64,000 nt of DNA from Pseudomonadota bacterium (GTDB lineage: Bacteria; Pseudomonadota; Gammaproteobacteria; Steroidobacterales; Steroidobacteraceae): contig JAKBWB010000041.1 in assembly GCA_021843755.1 (NCBI GenBank), positions 1 to 64,000 on the forward strand. The letters are read 5' to 3'. This document shows, in pieces, positions 8,336-17,541 of the stretch (positions within the stretch are counted from its first letter, which is position 1; every line of letters starts with the position of its first letter). Under the pieces are notes generated by a model that was not told where the DNA came from, did no database searches, and saw only the letters and a program-made list of their open reading frames with translations. Position numbers and translations under genes: made by a program.

Positions 8336-9019
8336 GTGACACAGCCCACAACCGGTCCGACACAGGACGAGGTTCACGCCAAGAAGCGCCGCTGCGCGCA
8401 GGCCGCGCTGCACTACGTCGAGTCGGGCAGCGTGCTCGGCGTGGGAACCGGCTCGACAGTGGGGTATTTCATCGAGGCGCTCGCCGCGCGACCGGGGTTG
8501 ATCCAGGCGGCCGTGTCGAGCTCCGAAGCGACCAGCGCCCTGCTGCGTGCCGCCGGCATCGAGGTACTCGACCTCAACGAGGTCGGCACGGTACATCTGT
8601 ACATCGACGGAGCCGACCAGGCCACCCGTGCCCGGCACTTGATCAAGGGTGGGGGCGGCGCGCTCACGCGCGAGAAGATCGTGGCAGCCGCTGCCGAGCG
8701 CTTCGTGTGCATCATCGATGACGGCAAGCTCGCCGACGCTCTGGGAGGGTTTCCCTTGCCGATCGAGGTCATTCCGATGGCTCGCGCGCTGGTGACGCGC
8801 GCGATCGAGGCGCGGGGTGGCCATGCGGTGTGGCGTCGCGGCTTCGTGACCGATAACGGCAATCAGATCATCGACGTGCAGGGACTGCCGATCAGCGATC
8901 CCCCGGCGCTCGAGCGCGAACTCGATGCCATCACGGGCGTGGTCACCGTGGGATTGTTTGCGCTGCGGCCGGCGGACCTGCTGCTGGTCGGCACGGAAGC
9001 CGGCACGGAGACGATCTAG
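8336..9019 (+). CDS. rpiA: Ribose-5-phosphate isomerase A
   Basis: Interconverts ribose 5-phosphate and ribulose 5-phosphate. Visible motifs are [19 protein letters not shown] (catalytic Asp), [12 protein letters not shown] and [10 protein letters not shown]. The GTG at 8336 with GGGAAA before it gives 227 aa, near the usual 219. An ATG at 8267 in frame would add 23 residues that read through a hairpin (GTGCCCGC/GCGGGCAC) and look non-coding. Convergent with the yihY-like gene. Confidence 0.93.
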   Translation: MTQPTTGPTQDEVHAKKRRCAQAALHYVESGSVLGVGTGSTVGYFIEALAARPGLIQAAVSSSEATSALLRAAGIEVLDLNEVGTVHLYIDGADQATRARHLIKGGGGALTREKIVAAAAERFVCIIDDGKLADALGGFPLPIEVIPMARALVTRAIEARGGHAVWRRGFVTDNGNQIIDVQGLPISDPPALERELDAITGVVTVGLFALRPADLLLVGTEAGTETI

Positions 9020-9029
9020 GCGTCGCGCC

Positions 9030-10379
9030 TCACGGACCGTTGCCGGAGGCCAACACCAGGGTCGCCCGGGGCGGCTCCTGAACCAGGTCGCGCAGCGTAA
9101 GATCACCGCAGCGGCCGCGACGCGCTTCATCGATCGCCCCGAGCAGGCGGTCCACCGGGGCAATCGGCAGCACGCGCGGATTGAAATCGCCCGTTTGCCG
9201 GTTGCGGGCGACCTCCAATATTTCCGCAACCGTGATGTGCCCCAGATCGCGCGCGGGCACCAGCTCGTCCTCGTCGGTCACCAGCAGGATCCCGGAGCGC
9301 TCCAGGGGCAAAACCGTTTCCGCCACGGCAACGGAGGGCAGACCGAGTTCGGCCGCGAGACTGTTCAGGCGCCAACGCCGCTCGCCCGTGAGATATGCGC
9401 GCCCCACCAGATACATCACCCGCAGCGAGAGCTGCTCGACCTCGGCGCCCGAGAGCTCCAGCGCCTGCAGCCCGAGGCGCAAGTAGGCCGGGTTTTGGAC
9501 GTAGAAGGACAGCAGCGCCCCGGCGAGCAGGATGAGCCATCCGGAGTACGTCCACAGCAGGGCCGCCACGATGAATGCGAATCCGGCGTAGACGATCGCC
9601 AGACGCGGCGAGTGCACCACGAAGGCCGTGAACATGTGCCCGACCGCCGCCCACAGAACCCCCGCGACGACCGCGCCGATCAGCGCCGGGCGCATTCGCA
9701 CCCGGGTGTTCGGCACCAGAATATAGAGGCCGGTGAAGAACACGATGACCATCACGTAGGGCGCGAGCTTGATCCCCGCCGCCGTCAGGATATCGAGCAA
9801 TGGCAGGTGCCTCAGATCGCGAAACGGCGCACTGTCGATCGCGCGGTGTGACAACCCGATGAACATCACCAGAAGAATCGGGCCGGCGACCAGCAGCGTC
9901 AGATACTCGGTGACGCGGCGGGCCAGACTGCGCGGCTTCTGCACGCGCCAGAGGAAATTGAAGCTGTCCTCGACCTTCTTGATCGTGATGATCAGCGTCA
10001 CGGCGAGCAGCGCCAGGCCGACCGAGCCGAGCAACCCGCCCCCAATCCGATTGGCGAACAGCACCACGCGCGATGTCAGCTTGGGAGCCTCCTGCGGGCC
10101 GAGCGCGCTGAAGAACTGGTAGACCACCGGCGCAAGGTCGCCACCGGCGCCGAGGAGCTTGAGGATCGCGAAGCTGAAGGCCGCCAAGGGAATCAGCGTG
10201 AGCAGGGTCGTATACACCAGGCTCATCGCCCGCAGGTTGATCTCCCCGCGAGTCAGCAGATCGCGCACTACGGCGTAGACGTAGCTCAGCCCATGGATGA
10301 ACGGACCGCGGTCCACCGGGCCGCGCCCGGTGCCGCCGAAGAACCAGTCATCGAGAAATGACCAGAATTTTGCCCACAT
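9030..10379 (-). CDS. yihY: YihY/BrkB-family inner-membrane protein with C-terminal winged-helix-like region
   Basis: A 449-aa integral membrane protein of the YihY/virulence factor BrkB family. About six membrane segments fill residues 45-290, including MSLVYTTLLTLIPLAAFSFAIL and LLVAGPILLVMFIGLS. The family was once called RNase BN, which was wrong; its function is unknown. After the last membrane segment comes a soluble tail of about 150 aa (from LSGAEVEQLSLRV) with wHTH-like helices such as RWRLNSLAAELGLPSVAVAETV. The long tail is found in a subset of the family. Its stop faces the rpiA stop. Confidence 0.85.
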   Translation of the reverse strand: MWAKFWSFLDDWFFGGTGRGPVDRGPFIHGLSYVYAVVRDLLTRGEINLRAMSLVYTTLLTLIPLAAFSFAILKLLGAGGDLAPVVYQFFSALGPQEAPKLTSRVVLFANRIGGGLLGSVGLALLAVTLIITIKKVEDSFNFLWRVQKPRSLARRVTEYLTLLVAGPILLVMFIGLSHRAIDSAPFRDLRHLPLLDILTAAGIKLAPYVMVIVFFTGLYILVPNTRVRMRPALIGAVVAGVLWAAVGHMFTAFVVHSPRLAIVYAGFAFIVAALLWTYSGWLILLAGALLSFYVQNPAYLRLGLQALELSGAEVEQLSLRVMYLVGRAYLTGERRWRLNSLAAELGLPSVAVAETVLPLERSGILLVTDEDELVPARDLGHITVAEILEVARNRQTGDFNPRVLPIAPVDRLLGAIDEARRGRCGDLTLRDLVQEPPRATLVLASGNGP

Positions 10380-10432
10380 GACGCTGGAAGATTACGCCTG
10401 GGCGCGTTCCGCTGCCCAGTTCGCTGCACGGC

Positions 10433-11224
10433 TCAAGTCTTCATCCCCCGTCGAGCCCGAATCAGCTCGAAGGCCTCGATGACTTGCTGCGTCCGCTGCT
10501 TGGCGTGCTCGAGCATCGAGTCCGGCAGGCCGTTGGCCTTGAGCTTGTCGGGATGGTTGCGGCTGAGCTGCCGGCGATAGGCCTTCACGATGTCGCGATC
10601 GCTGTCCCCCGGGCTCACCCCGAGAACGCTGTAGGCGCGCTCGAGATCCTGCGCCGTATCACGACCGGGCGGCTGGCCGAAGGCGTGCGCCTGAATGCGC
10701 AGCGCCGCCTCGATCTGCGCGAGTTCGAGCCCCGACAGACCGAGCCGCGCGGCGATGCTCCTGAGCATCCGCCGCACGGGCCCCTCGAGATCATTGCCGG
10801 CAAGCGCGGCGCGCACCTGCAATTCGACGAACACACGCTTCAGGTGCGGCCGGCCGAGGCAGGCACGATTGAGCTCGGCAAGCTCCGCTTGCAGATCGAA
10901 CTGCGGCTGCTTGCCCTCCGTGAAATACTCGATCGCCGAGCGCACCTGCGCAGCGGACAGCCGCAGCTGCGTCATCACCCCGCGGGCGGCGGCGATTTCC
11001 TGTTCGGAGACGCGCCCGTCCGCCTTGGCGAGGCAGCCCATGACGCGGAACGTCGCGCGGAAGAATTGTTCGCCGATCGCGGCCGAGTGCGTCGCGCGGC
11101 CCGAACGCTGCTCGGCGTAGACATCGAACTGATGTCCGATCAGAACCCCGAGCGCGGCCCCGATGGGACCGAAGCCGAGCACCAAGCCGAGCACACCGCC
11201 GGCGACCTTGCCGGTGTACTTCAT
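10433..11224 (-). CDS. djlA: DjlA-like membrane-anchored J-domain co-chaperone
   Basis: 263 aa from the ATG at 11224, which yields the family N-terminus MKYTGKVAGGVLGLVLGFG, a single membrane anchor. A TerB-like helical domain follows (FFRATFRVMGCLAKADGRVSEQEI). The C-terminal J domain has the HPD motif in SRNHPDKLKANG. DjlA stimulates DnaK ATPase at the inner membrane. The frame is open 20 codons upstream, but that part would remove the N-terminal anchor from the end. It diverges from purC over a 49-bp gap. Confidence 0.9.
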   Translation of the reverse strand: MKYTGKVAGGVLGLVLGFGPIGAALGVLIGHQFDVYAEQRSGRATHSAAIGEQFFRATFRVMGCLAKADGRVSEQEIAAARGVMTQLRLSAAQVRSAIEYFTEGKQPQFDLQAELAELNRACLGRPHLKRVFVELQVRAALAGNDLEGPVRRMLRSIAARLGLSGLELAQIEAALRIQAHAFGQPPGRDTAQDLERAYSVLGVSPGDSDRDIVKAYRRQLSRNHPDKLKANGLPDSMLEHAKQRTQQVIEAFELIRARRGMKT

Positions 11225-11260
11225 GGACGAGGGCGGACGTGCGGGCCGTGCATGCACTGC

Positions 11261-11266
11261 TATAGT
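11261..11266 (+). promoter_or_regulatory. -10 element of purC
   Basis: TATAGT ends 7 nt before the purC ATG, and the intervening AGCAAGC is not a Shine-Dalgarno. A start about 7 nt downstream would give a leaderless purC mRNA. The -35 is weak. Confidence 0.4.
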
Positions 11267-11273
11267 AGCAAGC

Positions 11274-12170
11274 ATGGCTGCCACAACCGTTTACCGGACC
11301 TCGCTGCGCGCTCTGGAGAAGATCCACGAAGGCAAGGTTCGGGACATTTACGCAGTGGGGGCGGATGCGCTGCTGATCGTTACCACCGATCGCCTGTCGG
11401 CATTCGACGTGGTGCTGCCCGACCCCATCCCCGGCAAGGGCCGGATCCTGAATAGCATCTCGCAGTTCTGGTTCGAGCGCACGGCCCATATCGTGCCGAA
11501 TCACCTCACCGGGCGGGCGATCGAGACGGTGGTCACCGACGCCGAGGAGCGCTCGCTGCTCGCCGAGCGTGCCGCTATCGTCAAGCGGCTGCAGCCGTTG
11601 CCGATCGAGGCCGTGGTCCGGGGCTACCTCATCGGGTCGGGATGGAAGGATTACCAGAAGACCGGGCACGTATGCGGCACCGCCCTGCCTGCGGGCCTGC
11701 CCCTTGCGGGGGCACTGCCGGAACCGATCTTCACGCCGGCGACCAAAGCGGCCGCGGGCGAGCACGACCAGAACATCTCGTTCACCGAAACCGAGAGACT
11801 GATCGGCGCTGCGCTTGCAGCCAAGGTGCGGGATACCGCCATCGCGCTATACACGTTCGCCGCCGCGCATGCGCGGCGGCGCGGCATCATCATCGCCGAT
11901 ACCAAGTTCGAATTCGGTCTCGACGAACACGGGACGCTGACGCTGATCGACGAAGCGCTGACGCCCGATTCCTCGAGATTCTGGCCGGCGGATTCGTACC
12001 GGCCCGGCACGAGCCCGCCGAGCTTCGACAAGCAGTTCGTGCGCGATTACCTTGAAACACTCGACTGGAACAAACGGGCTCCGGGTCCGAAGCTCCCGCC
12101 TGAAATCATTGCGCGCAGCAGCGAGAAGTACCATGAAGCGCTGCGCCGTCTGAGCGGACCGGCCGCATGA
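11274..12170 (+). CDS. purC: SAICAR synthase
   Basis: Joins aspartate to CAIR in purine synthesis. It belongs to the longer (298 aa) class of the family. Motifs are [49 protein letters not shown] and [15 protein letters not shown]. The ATG at 11274 is preferred over upstream in-frame codons, which would overlap djlA. The stop overlaps the rpe start (ATGA), coupling purine and pentose-phosphate genes in one transcript. Confidence 0.95.
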   Translation: MAATTVYRTSLRALEKIHEGKVRDIYAVGADALLIVTTDRLSAFDVVLPDPIPGKGRILNSISQFWFERTAHIVPNHLTGRAIETVVTDAEERSLLAERAAIVKRLQPLPIEAVVRGYLIGSGWKDYQKTGHVCGTALPAGLPLAGALPEPIFTPATKAAAGEHDQNISFTETERLIGAALAAKVRDTAIALYTFAAAHARRRGIIIADTKFEFGLDEHGTLTLIDEALTPDSSRFWPADSYRPGTSPPSFDKQFVRDYLETLDWNKRAPGPKLPPEIIARSSEKYHEALRRLSGPAA

Positions 12171-12835
12171 ACGCTCTGTGGATCGCCCCATCCATACTCT
12201 CGGCCGACTTCGCACGGCTCGCAGAGGAGGTCGATGCCGTCGTGGACGCCGGCGCCGACCTGATCCACTTCGACGTGATGGACAATCACTACGTGCCGAA
12301 CCTGACGATCGGCCCGCTCGTGTGCGAGGCATTGCACAAACACGGAACGAAAGTACCGATCGACGTCCACTTGATGATTCGTCCGGTCGACCGGATCGTG
12401 CCGGACTTCGCTCGCGCCGGTGCCGGCTTCATCACGTTTCATCCCGAGGCGGTGGATCACGTGGATCGCACCATCGATCTGATCCGCGAGCACGGCTGCC
12501 GCCCCGGACTGGCGATCAACCCCGGCACGCCGCTCGACTGGCTCGATTACACGCTCGAGAAGCTCGATCTGGTGCTGATCATGTCCGTCAATCCGGGCTT
12601 CGCGGGGCAGCGATTCATCCCCACGGCGCTGCGCAAGCTCGAAGCGGTGCGCCGGCGAATCGAGACCAGCGGCCGCGCCATACGTCTGGAAGTCGACGGT
12701 GGGATCAAGGTCGAGAATATCCAGGCCTGCGCGCGTGCCGGCGCGGATACCTTCGTGGCCGGATCGGCCATCTTCGGCAGCGACGACTACGCCGCGACGC
12801 TGCGGGCCATGCGCGCACAGATCGCCGGCGCCTGA
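12167..12835 (+). CDS. rpe: Ribulose-phosphate 3-epimerase
   Basis: Interconverts ribulose 5-phosphate and xylulose 5-phosphate. A 222-aa TIM barrel with [29 protein letters not shown] (metal-binding His and Asp), [24 protein letters not shown] and EVDGGI. Four-nucleotide overlap with purC. Convergent with crp; the 21-bp gap holds a small GC-rich inverted repeat. Confidence 0.95.
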   Translation: MNALWIAPSILSADFARLAEEVDAVVDAGADLIHFDVMDNHYVPNLTIGPLVCEALHKHGTKVPIDVHLMIRPVDRIVPDFARAGAGFITFHPEAVDHVDRTIDLIREHGCRPGLAINPGTPLDWLDYTLEKLDLVLIMSVNPGFAGQRFIPTALRKLEAVRRRIETSGRAIRLEVDGGIKVENIQACARAGADTFVAGSAIFGSDDYAATLRAMRAQIAGA

Positions 12836-12856
12836 GACAGGCGCGCACCGCGCGCC

Positions 12857-13591
12857 CTATTCCTCCTGTTGCTGTCCGGAGCCCGCCGGGCGCGCCGGCT
12901 TGCCCGATTGCTTGACCGGTACGACCACCGGACGTGTCCGCATCTTCGGCCGGGCATTGAAGACGACGATCGTCTTGCCGGTGGCGCGCAGCAGCCCCTG
13001 ATCCTCGAGGACCTTCAGGACCCGGCCCGCCATCTCGCGCGAGCAGCCGACCAGGCGGGACAGCTCTTGCCGGCTGACCTTGATCTGCATGCCCTCCGGG
13101 TGCGTCATGGCATCCGGTTCCTCACACAGATTATTGATGGCGTGCGCGACGCGCCCGGTCACATCCACGAACGCGAGATCACCGAGCTTACGATTGGTAC
13201 GATCGAGACGCGTCGCGAGTTGCGTCGCAAGCTCGAACACCAAGCCCGGACTCTCGGCGGCAATCTGGCGAAAGCGCGAGTAGGTCATCTCGGCCAGCTC
13301 ACAGGCGTTACGCGTGCGCACCCACGCGCTGCGGGTTGCCTCGTCCTGGAAAAACAGGCCCATCTCGCCGAAAAACTGTCCTCGATTGAGGTAGGCAAGA
13401 ACCATTTCATTGCCTTCCTCGTCCTCGATCATCACTTCGACCGAGCCGCTGATGATGTAGTAGAGGACGTCGGGCAGATCACCGGCATGAATCACGACGG
13501 TCTTCGAAGGAACGGTGCGGATGCGGCAATAACTGAGGAACCGATTGATTGCCGGAATGTCACTCAGCGGCTTGACGATGTTTTCTTCCAT
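12857..13591 (-). CDS. crp: CRP/Vfr/Clp-family transcription regulator
   Basis: 244 aa: N-terminal cyclic-nucleotide domain, then a dimer helix and an HTH. The phosphate-binding cassette GEMGLFFQDEATRSAWVRT keeps the Glu and Arg-Ser of cAMP-binding CRPs. The dimer helix has Thr-Asn (DRTNRKLG) where E. coli CRP has Thr-Ser. The HTH VSRQELSRLVGCSREMAGRVLK keeps the Arg-Glu pair that reads the TGTGA half-site. After the domain end (KTIVVFNAR) there is an extra Pro/Lys-rich tail of about 29 residues. GGGGGAG before the ATG is a good ribosome-binding site. Ligand (cAMP or cyclic-di-GMP, as in Xanthomonas Clp) cannot be decided from sequence alone. Confidence 0.92.
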   Translation of the reverse strand: MEENIVKPLSDIPAINRFLSYCRIRTVPSKTVVIHAGDLPDVLYYIISGSVEVMIEDEEGNEMVLAYLNRGQFFGEMGLFFQDEATRSAWVRTRNACELAEMTYSRFRQIAAESPGLVFELATQLATRLDRTNRKLGDLAFVDVTGRVAHAINNLCEEPDAMTHPEGMQIKVSRQELSRLVGCSREMAGRVLKVLEDQGLLRATGKTIVVFNARPKMRTRPVVVPVKQSGKPARPAGSGQQQEE

Positions 13592-13637
13592 TGCCGGCTC
13601 CCCCCGTTTGGATGGGCTTCAGGAGAAGATTACTTAA

Positions 13638-13655
13638 TTTACCTCGCCAGGTAAA
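13638..13655. promoter_or_regulatory. Palindrome upstream of crp
   Basis: TTTACCT-CGCC-AGGTAAA is a perfect 7-bp inverted repeat in the 118-bp gap between coq7 and crp, about 50 bp before the crp ATG. It is not a TGTGA-N6-TCACA site. It could be an operator for crp or a weak hairpin in its leader. Confidence 0.4.
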
Positions 13656-13709
13656 AGGCTACCGCACCGGAAGCTGCGAAAACCAGAGGTATTACGGTCG
13701 CCGCCCTGA

Positions 13710-14348
13710 TCAGATCCAGTGCGCGGTCGTGGTCATGACTCTTGCCGTCGCACCCATAAGCGCTCGAACCGGCGATGGCAGGTCGATGCCGCCGGCGGCC
13801 TTGGCGTGCGCGCCGTGAACGATCTCGTCGGCCCGCATCTGTTCCACGATGGCGCGGCTGCGATGATCATGCGGCGGCAGCGCCCCCAGGTGCCCGTCGA
13901 GGTGACCCTCGACTTGCCGCTCGGTCTCGACGACGAATCCCAGGCTCACGCGGTCGCCCAGCAAGCCGGCCAGGGCCCCGATCGCGAACGAGCCGGCATA
14001 CCACAACGGATCCAGCATGCTGGGGCGGGAGGTGAGCTCAGTGAGGCGAGTCGCACACCAGGCGAGGTGATCGGTCTCTTCCCGGGCCGCCTTCAGCAGC
14101 ATCTCCCGCGTGGCATCATCGCGTGCCACGAGCGCCTGGCCGTGGTAGAGGGCTTGCGCGGCGATCTCGCCGGCATGATTCACTCGCATCAGCGATGCGG
14201 CTTGCCGCCGTTCGTCGGCCGTGAGCTCGGACTCTGCTGCGTCAGGTCCGCCCGGAACGGGTCGTGCCGGATGTGCGGGTGCCCACAGGGCCCGCAGCGC
14301 CCGGTCGGCGGCGGCCACCCAGGAATCGAAGGAGCGGCAAGCTTCCAT
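13710..14348 (-). CDS. coq7: Coq7-type demethoxyubiquinone hydroxylase
   Basis: A di-iron hydroxylase that adds the C6 hydroxyl of ubiquinone, replacing UbiF in many proteobacteria. 212 aa. Di-iron ligands are visible in [39 protein letters not shown] and [12 protein letters not shown]. The ATG at 14348 is chosen because the in-frame ATG at 14357 overlaps a TATAAT box (14356-14361) that ends 7 nt before 14348. The frame remains open for 200 codons upstream, but that stretch is antisense to rplM. It completes the hydroxylase set with ubiH and ubiI. Confidence 0.9.
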   Translation of the reverse strand: MEACRSFDSWVAAADRALRALWAPAHPARPVPGGPDAAESELTADERRQAASLMRVNHAGEIAAQALYHGQALVARDDATREMLLKAAREETDHLAWCATRLTELTSRPSMLDPLWYAGSFAIGALAGLLGDRVSLGFVVETERQVEGHLDGHLGALPPHDHRSRAIVEQMRADEIVHGAHAKAAGGIDLPSPVRALMGATARVMTTTAHWI

Positions 14349-14355
14349 GGGAGGC

Positions 14356-14361
14356 ATTATA
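14356..14361 (-). promoter_or_regulatory. -10 element of coq7
   Basis: A consensus TATAAT on the minus strand, 7 nt (GCCTCCC) before the coq7 ATG, with no Shine-Dalgarno. This predicts a leaderless mRNA. Confidence 0.45.
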
Positions 14362-14412
14362 GAAGCTTCGGGCGCCGGCGGGGACCGAACTGACTGCGCG
14401 GGCACGCGCTTT

Positions 14413-14441
14413 TTGCAATGCGCGCGCGCCTTCAGTAGACT
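14413..14441 (+). promoter_or_regulatory. Promoter of rplM-rpsI
   Basis: TTGCAA (14413-14418), a 17-nt spacer and TAGACT (14436-14441). The leader to the rplM ATG is about 50 nt, which would allow the L13 autoregulation known in E. coli; no such structure was demonstrated here. Confidence 0.6.
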
Positions 14442-14498
14442 TGCCGGCCCTTTTGAATCGGGTCCTCTTTGGATCGAAGCCCCCCTGCAGAGGCTCAT

Positions 14499-14927
14499 AT
14501 GAAGACGGTTTTCGCCAAATCCGGCAGTGTCCGGGGCGATTGGTTCGTAGTCGATGCGACCGGCAAGACGCTCGGGCGCCTCGCGACGGAAATCGCCCAT
14601 CGCCTGAAAGGCAAGCATAAGGCTGATTACAGCCCCCACGTCGACATGGGCGACCACATCGTGGTGCTCAATGCCGGCAAGGTGCGTGTCACCGGCCGCA
14701 AGCTCACCGACAAGATCTACTATCACCACACCGGGCACATCGGCGGCATCAAGTCGATTGCGCTCGAGAAGCTGCTCGCCGAGCACCCCGAGCGGGCGAT
14801 CGAATTCGCGGTCAAGGGGATGCTGCCGAAGAACCCGCTGGGTCGGCGCATGTTCAGGAAGCTGCATGTGTTTGCCGGCGGAGAGCATCCGCACCAGGCT
14901 CAGCAGCCGCGTCCGCTTGCGATCTGA
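14499..14927 (+). CDS. rplM: 50S ribosomal protein L13
   Basis: 142 aa, the usual length. [33 protein letters not shown] and [31 protein letters not shown] are the conserved N- and C-terminal regions. The ATG at 14499 is chosen by family alignment; an upstream in-frame ATG would add ten unrelated residues. GAGG precedes it. It sits upstream of rpsI in the standard two-gene operon. Confidence 0.97.
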   Translation: MKTVFAKSGSVRGDWFVVDATGKTLGRLATEIAHRLKGKHKADYSPHVDMGDHIVVLNAGKVRVTGRKLTDKIYYHHTGHIGGIKSIALEKLLAEHPERAIEFAVKGMLPKNPLGRRMFRKLHVFAGGEHPHQAQQPRPLAI

Positions 14928-15018
14928 AGGCTCCGGGGGCACTGACCCGACGAGCACCCGCTCGAGGTGAGTGGGCAGGCATCACGCTCCCGGGATGGAA
15001 TCTTTTGAGGTTTATCGA

Positions 15019-15411
15019 ATGGCAGTCCAGCAAAACTACGGTACGGGTCGGCGCAAGACCGCTACGGCGCGCGTTTACCTGCGCGCCGGCACGGGTCAGA
15101 TCACCGTCAACGATCGGCCGCTCGATGAATTCTTCGGCCGCGAGACCGGACGAATGATCGTGCGCCAGCCGCTCGAGGCCCTGGAACTCACCGGTCGATT
15201 CGACATCAGTGTCACCGTCGACGGCGGCGGCATCACCGGTCAGGCCGGCGCCATCCGCCACGGCATCACCCGCGCGCTGATCCAGTACGACGAGACTTAC
15301 CGCAAACCGCTGCGTGACGCCGGCTTCGTCACCCGCGACGCGCGCGAAGTGGAGCGCAAGAAGGTCGGCCGGCGTAAAGCACGCCGCGGCACCCAGTACT
15401 CGAAGCGCTGA
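15019..15411 (+). CDS. rpsI: 30S ribosomal protein S9
   Basis: 130 aa with [39 protein letters not shown] and the basic C-terminal tail [17 protein letters not shown] that reaches the P-site tRNA. The ATG at 15019 is set by the family N-terminus; the frame is open 16 codons further upstream without similarity. Confidence 0.97.
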   Translation: MAVQQNYGTGRRKTATARVYLRAGTGQITVNDRPLDEFFGRETGRMIVRQPLEALELTGRFDISVTVDGGGITGQAGAIRHGITRALIQYDETYRKPLRDAGFVTRDAREVERKKVGRRKARRGTQYSKR

Positions 15412-15491
15412 CCGGGTCTTGAAGCTCTCGCCGAGGCAGGTTTCAATAGCCGCCCCGGCGCGGTCCGCTCGATACGCGCACCGCCCGAATT

Positions 15492-15562
15492 TGCGGCATC
15501 GTCGGGCGGCAGGACAACGGTCTTTGACTCCGTTCACCCAGGTTCGACCCGATCGCCGGCAG
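15492..15562 (+). pseudogene. Degenerate tRNA-Gln (UUG) remnant
   Basis: The stretch aligns with the intact tRNA-Gln 215 bp downstream. The D-arm (ATCGTC...AGGAC), the anticodon arm (ACGG-CTTTGAC-TCCGT, anticodon UUG) and AGGTTCGA are conserved. The T-stem is destroyed (CCAGG versus CGATC), the acceptor stem has about three mismatches, one anticodon-stem pair is lost and no CCA follows. It is therefore unlikely to make a functional tRNA. Confidence 0.6.
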
Positions 15563-15706
15563 CGTTTTGGGCGGGGCGCGGCGCCGGGCCCGAAGGGCCG
15601 AGGCTCAGGACGAGCCACACAATCCTGGACTCCCGGCGGTGGCTTGCGGTCGAAAGCGGATCTGGCTTCAATACGGGTTGAAGCTGAACGAGTGTCGTAT
15701 GGAATT

Positions 15707-15780
15707 TGGGGGATCGTCTAGTGGTAGGACAACGGACTCTGACTCCGTTTACCTAGGTTCGAATCCTAGTCCCCCAGCCA
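15707..15780 (+). tRNA. tRNA-Gln (CUG)
   Basis: A full cloverleaf: acceptor TGGGGGA/TCCCCCA, D-stem GTC/GAC, anticodon stem ACGGA/TCCGT with loop CTCTGAC (anticodon CTG), T-stem CTAGG/CCTAG with TTCGAAT, discriminator G and encoded CCA. It marks the left border of the accessory island. Confidence 0.95.
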
Positions 15781-15791
15781 AAACGAGAGAG

Positions 15792-15819
15792 GCCCGCCCA
15801 CCGGCGGGCCTGTCTTTTC
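15792..15819 (+). terminator. Intrinsic terminator of tRNA-Gln
   Basis: GGCCCGCC-CACC-GGCGGGCC forms an 8-bp GC stem followed by TGTCTTTT, 11 nt after the tRNA. Confidence 0.85.
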
Positions 15820-15885
15820 CAGCATCCTTTGGCCGGAACGGCCAATGGATGCTGGAAAGCGAGCACGGCCAAATGATGCTGGAAC
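15819..15885. repeat. Left-flank repeats, CGGCCA-N7-CTGGAA type
   Basis: There are three copies. One is inverted at 15819-15839 (TTCCGGCCAAAGGATGCTGGA on the minus strand, ends CGGCCA and CTGGA). Two are forward, at 15838-15858 and 15865-15885, 27 bp apart. The inverted and first forward copies form a near-perfect 16-bp hairpin. The same half-motifs with the same 7-bp gap recur at 35634-35771. They look like transposase-binding sites at the end of a Tn7-like or IS21-like element. Confidence 0.55.
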
Positions 15886-16215
15886 GAACGCGGACAGATA
15901 TTCATGGACCGCAAACGGCTACGAGACGCGGCCGGCGGGGCTCATCACTTTATCCAGGTGTGAATCCGGGACTCTCATCGGGAAGGGCCGGACGCGACGG
16001 AACGCCACAATAGACGCTGGGATTAGGGATCGGCCAGGACCGCGCAAATAGGCTCAGCAGCGGCGTCCGAAACCGAGCCCCCTCTCTTCTCTCCCCCAGC
16101 TGGGGTCGCTGCCCAGGCGCCCCTGCAAGACGCTAGAGAGCCCATGGATGCCTTCGCTTACCTGATCGTCAGCAATTCTACGCTGGTGATTGCCAGGAAC
16201 ATCGTGTTCACGGGC
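15886..16215. other. Non-coding stretch between left repeats and tniQ
   Basis: No gene, tRNA or convincing terminator is seen in these 330 bp. It lies between the repeats and the tniQ stop and is probably the remainder of the element end. Confidence 0.5.
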
Positions 16216-17541
16216 TCAGCCTCCTGAGTCTCGCGAAGAGGTACGCGGCGGGCGTCCCGCGAGTACATCCTCAAGTGCCCGCGATCGGCAGGTGTTGCGG
16301 GCACTGAAAAAGCAGCAGAGGTTCGCGGCTTGCTGGACACGCGCCCGGGTCGGCTCGACACCGCGGCGCCGCAGTTCGGCGGTTGCCGCGGAAAACACGG
16401 CGTAGGATGAGTCGTACAGTTGCTGCCATCGCATGCGTCGCACTGCATCGTGCCGCCTCGACACTGTATGACATTCAATCGGGTATCGTCGGCAAGCATC
16501 CGAGCGGTCGACGCCGAACGGCGCGAGGACCGAAACCAGGCTAGGCACACTCTCATCATCAGCCGCATCGACTAATGCACTCCGTACGGATGTCCAGTCA
16601 TGACGTTCGTAACGAGTGGGAAGGATCCGCGCAGCTCCGTTACTTCCACGCGCGTCGATAGCAGCCCCAACTTCTGTGTAGCGACCGCGGAACAACTCCG
16701 TGACATCGGCGTCCGCAAGGTGCGCCAGCTCGAACAGCGCCGGAAATTCTACAGCCTCAGTTCCCTTGAGCCAGTGGAGAACTGTCGCGCGTGCAAGCCG
16801 TGCTTGTGTCGCCGCCCGCACAGGCTTGCGGTCGAATCGCTTGTCTACCATTTCTCGAATTCCGGCGGTGAGCATCTCTCGAGTAAACGACTTGCTCTCG
16901 GCATTGGAAAGAGCCAGCAGCTTGCCAGCCTCGGCCGCAATCCAGAGGTCTCGCCCGCTCGCCAAAACGGTCGCACCAACGCACTGGAAGCCGATACTGC
17001 CGCACCGGCCACAGACGCCCGGAAGCGAGACGCGCCGGTTAAGTGGCAGATGTGCGGACGGCGGTGCACCACATTCCGCTGTGGACATCAGACGGATGCC
17101 GTGCACGGGACACGCACTCACTACCCGCAGCTCCCAGAGGAGAGGTGCGTGGACGTGGGTCTCTTCGATCCGCCGACGTACACATTCCGGACAGAAGCGT
17201 GCCGTCCGCGCGTAGCAAAGCCGACGAGCAGAAATGACTTGCCGAAAGCGGGCGAGCGTACCCGGAACGAGGTCCACGCCGGTCGCATCGGAGAGCATGA
17301 TCGCAAGACGCTCCGCGCGATCACTGGTTCCGGAGACTGAAAAATTGCGCCAGATGACGTTGAGGTTCGCGTCCGGACGGTAGTGAGACTGCCGCGATGC
17401 GATCGTCGCGACCACCTCGCGCGGAATCATGGAGTGCTCGGCGGCGAGCCGGAGGAGGTAGCTGCGCAGGCTCTCGACCTGTGGTGTACCGACTCCGATC
17501 AGCGGCAGGCCGTAGAATATCGAGCGACTGGTATCACGCAC
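16216..17541 (-). CDS. tniQ: TniQ/TnsD-family target-selection protein
   Basis: 441 aa from the GTG at 17541, chosen because GGAGGT stands 5 nt before it and it overlaps the tniB stop by only 8 nt; an upstream ATG at 17598 would overlap by 65 nt. The N-terminal TniQ motif ESLRSYLLRLAAEH is followed by zinc-binding pairs (RFCPECVRRR, SACPVHGIRL, GVCGRCGS). TniQ/TnsD proteins bring the transposase core to its target. At 441 aa it is longer than Tn5053 TniQ and approaches TnsD, so a C-terminal DNA-recognition part is likely. Given the tRNA next to the element, tRNA-directed targeting is plausible but inferred. It is the last gene of a leftward tnsAB-tniB-tniQ operon. Confidence 0.85.
   Translation of the reverse strand: MRDTSRSIFYGLPLIGVGTPQVESLRSYLLRLAAEHSMIPREVVATIASRQSHYRPDANLNVIWRNFSVSGTSDRAERLAIMLSDATGVDLVPGTLARFRQVISARRLCYARTARFCPECVRRRIEETHVHAPLLWELRVVSACPVHGIRLMSTAECGAPPSAHLPLNRRVSLPGVCGRCGSIGFQCVGATVLASGRDLWIAAEAGKLLALSNAESKSFTREMLTAGIREMVDKRFDRKPVRAATQARLARATVLHWLKGTEAVEFPALFELAHLADADVTELFRGRYTEVGAAIDARGSNGAARILPTRYERHDWTSVRSALVDAADDESVPSLVSVLAPFGVDRSDACRRYPIECHTVSRRHDAVRRMRWQQLYDSSYAVFSAATAELRRRGVEPTRARVQQAANLCCFFSARNTCRSRALEDVLAGRPPRTSSRDSGG

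Noticed and set aside
7004-9229. A 741-codon minus-strand frame across 6S RNA, fau and rpiA
   Set aside because: It runs through a structured RNA and two well-supported genes, and has no recognisable domain.
15812-15820. TGTC after the tRNA as the exact left end of the transposon
   Set aside because: These bases form the U-tract of the tRNA terminator, and no matching GACA end with a target duplication was found on the right.
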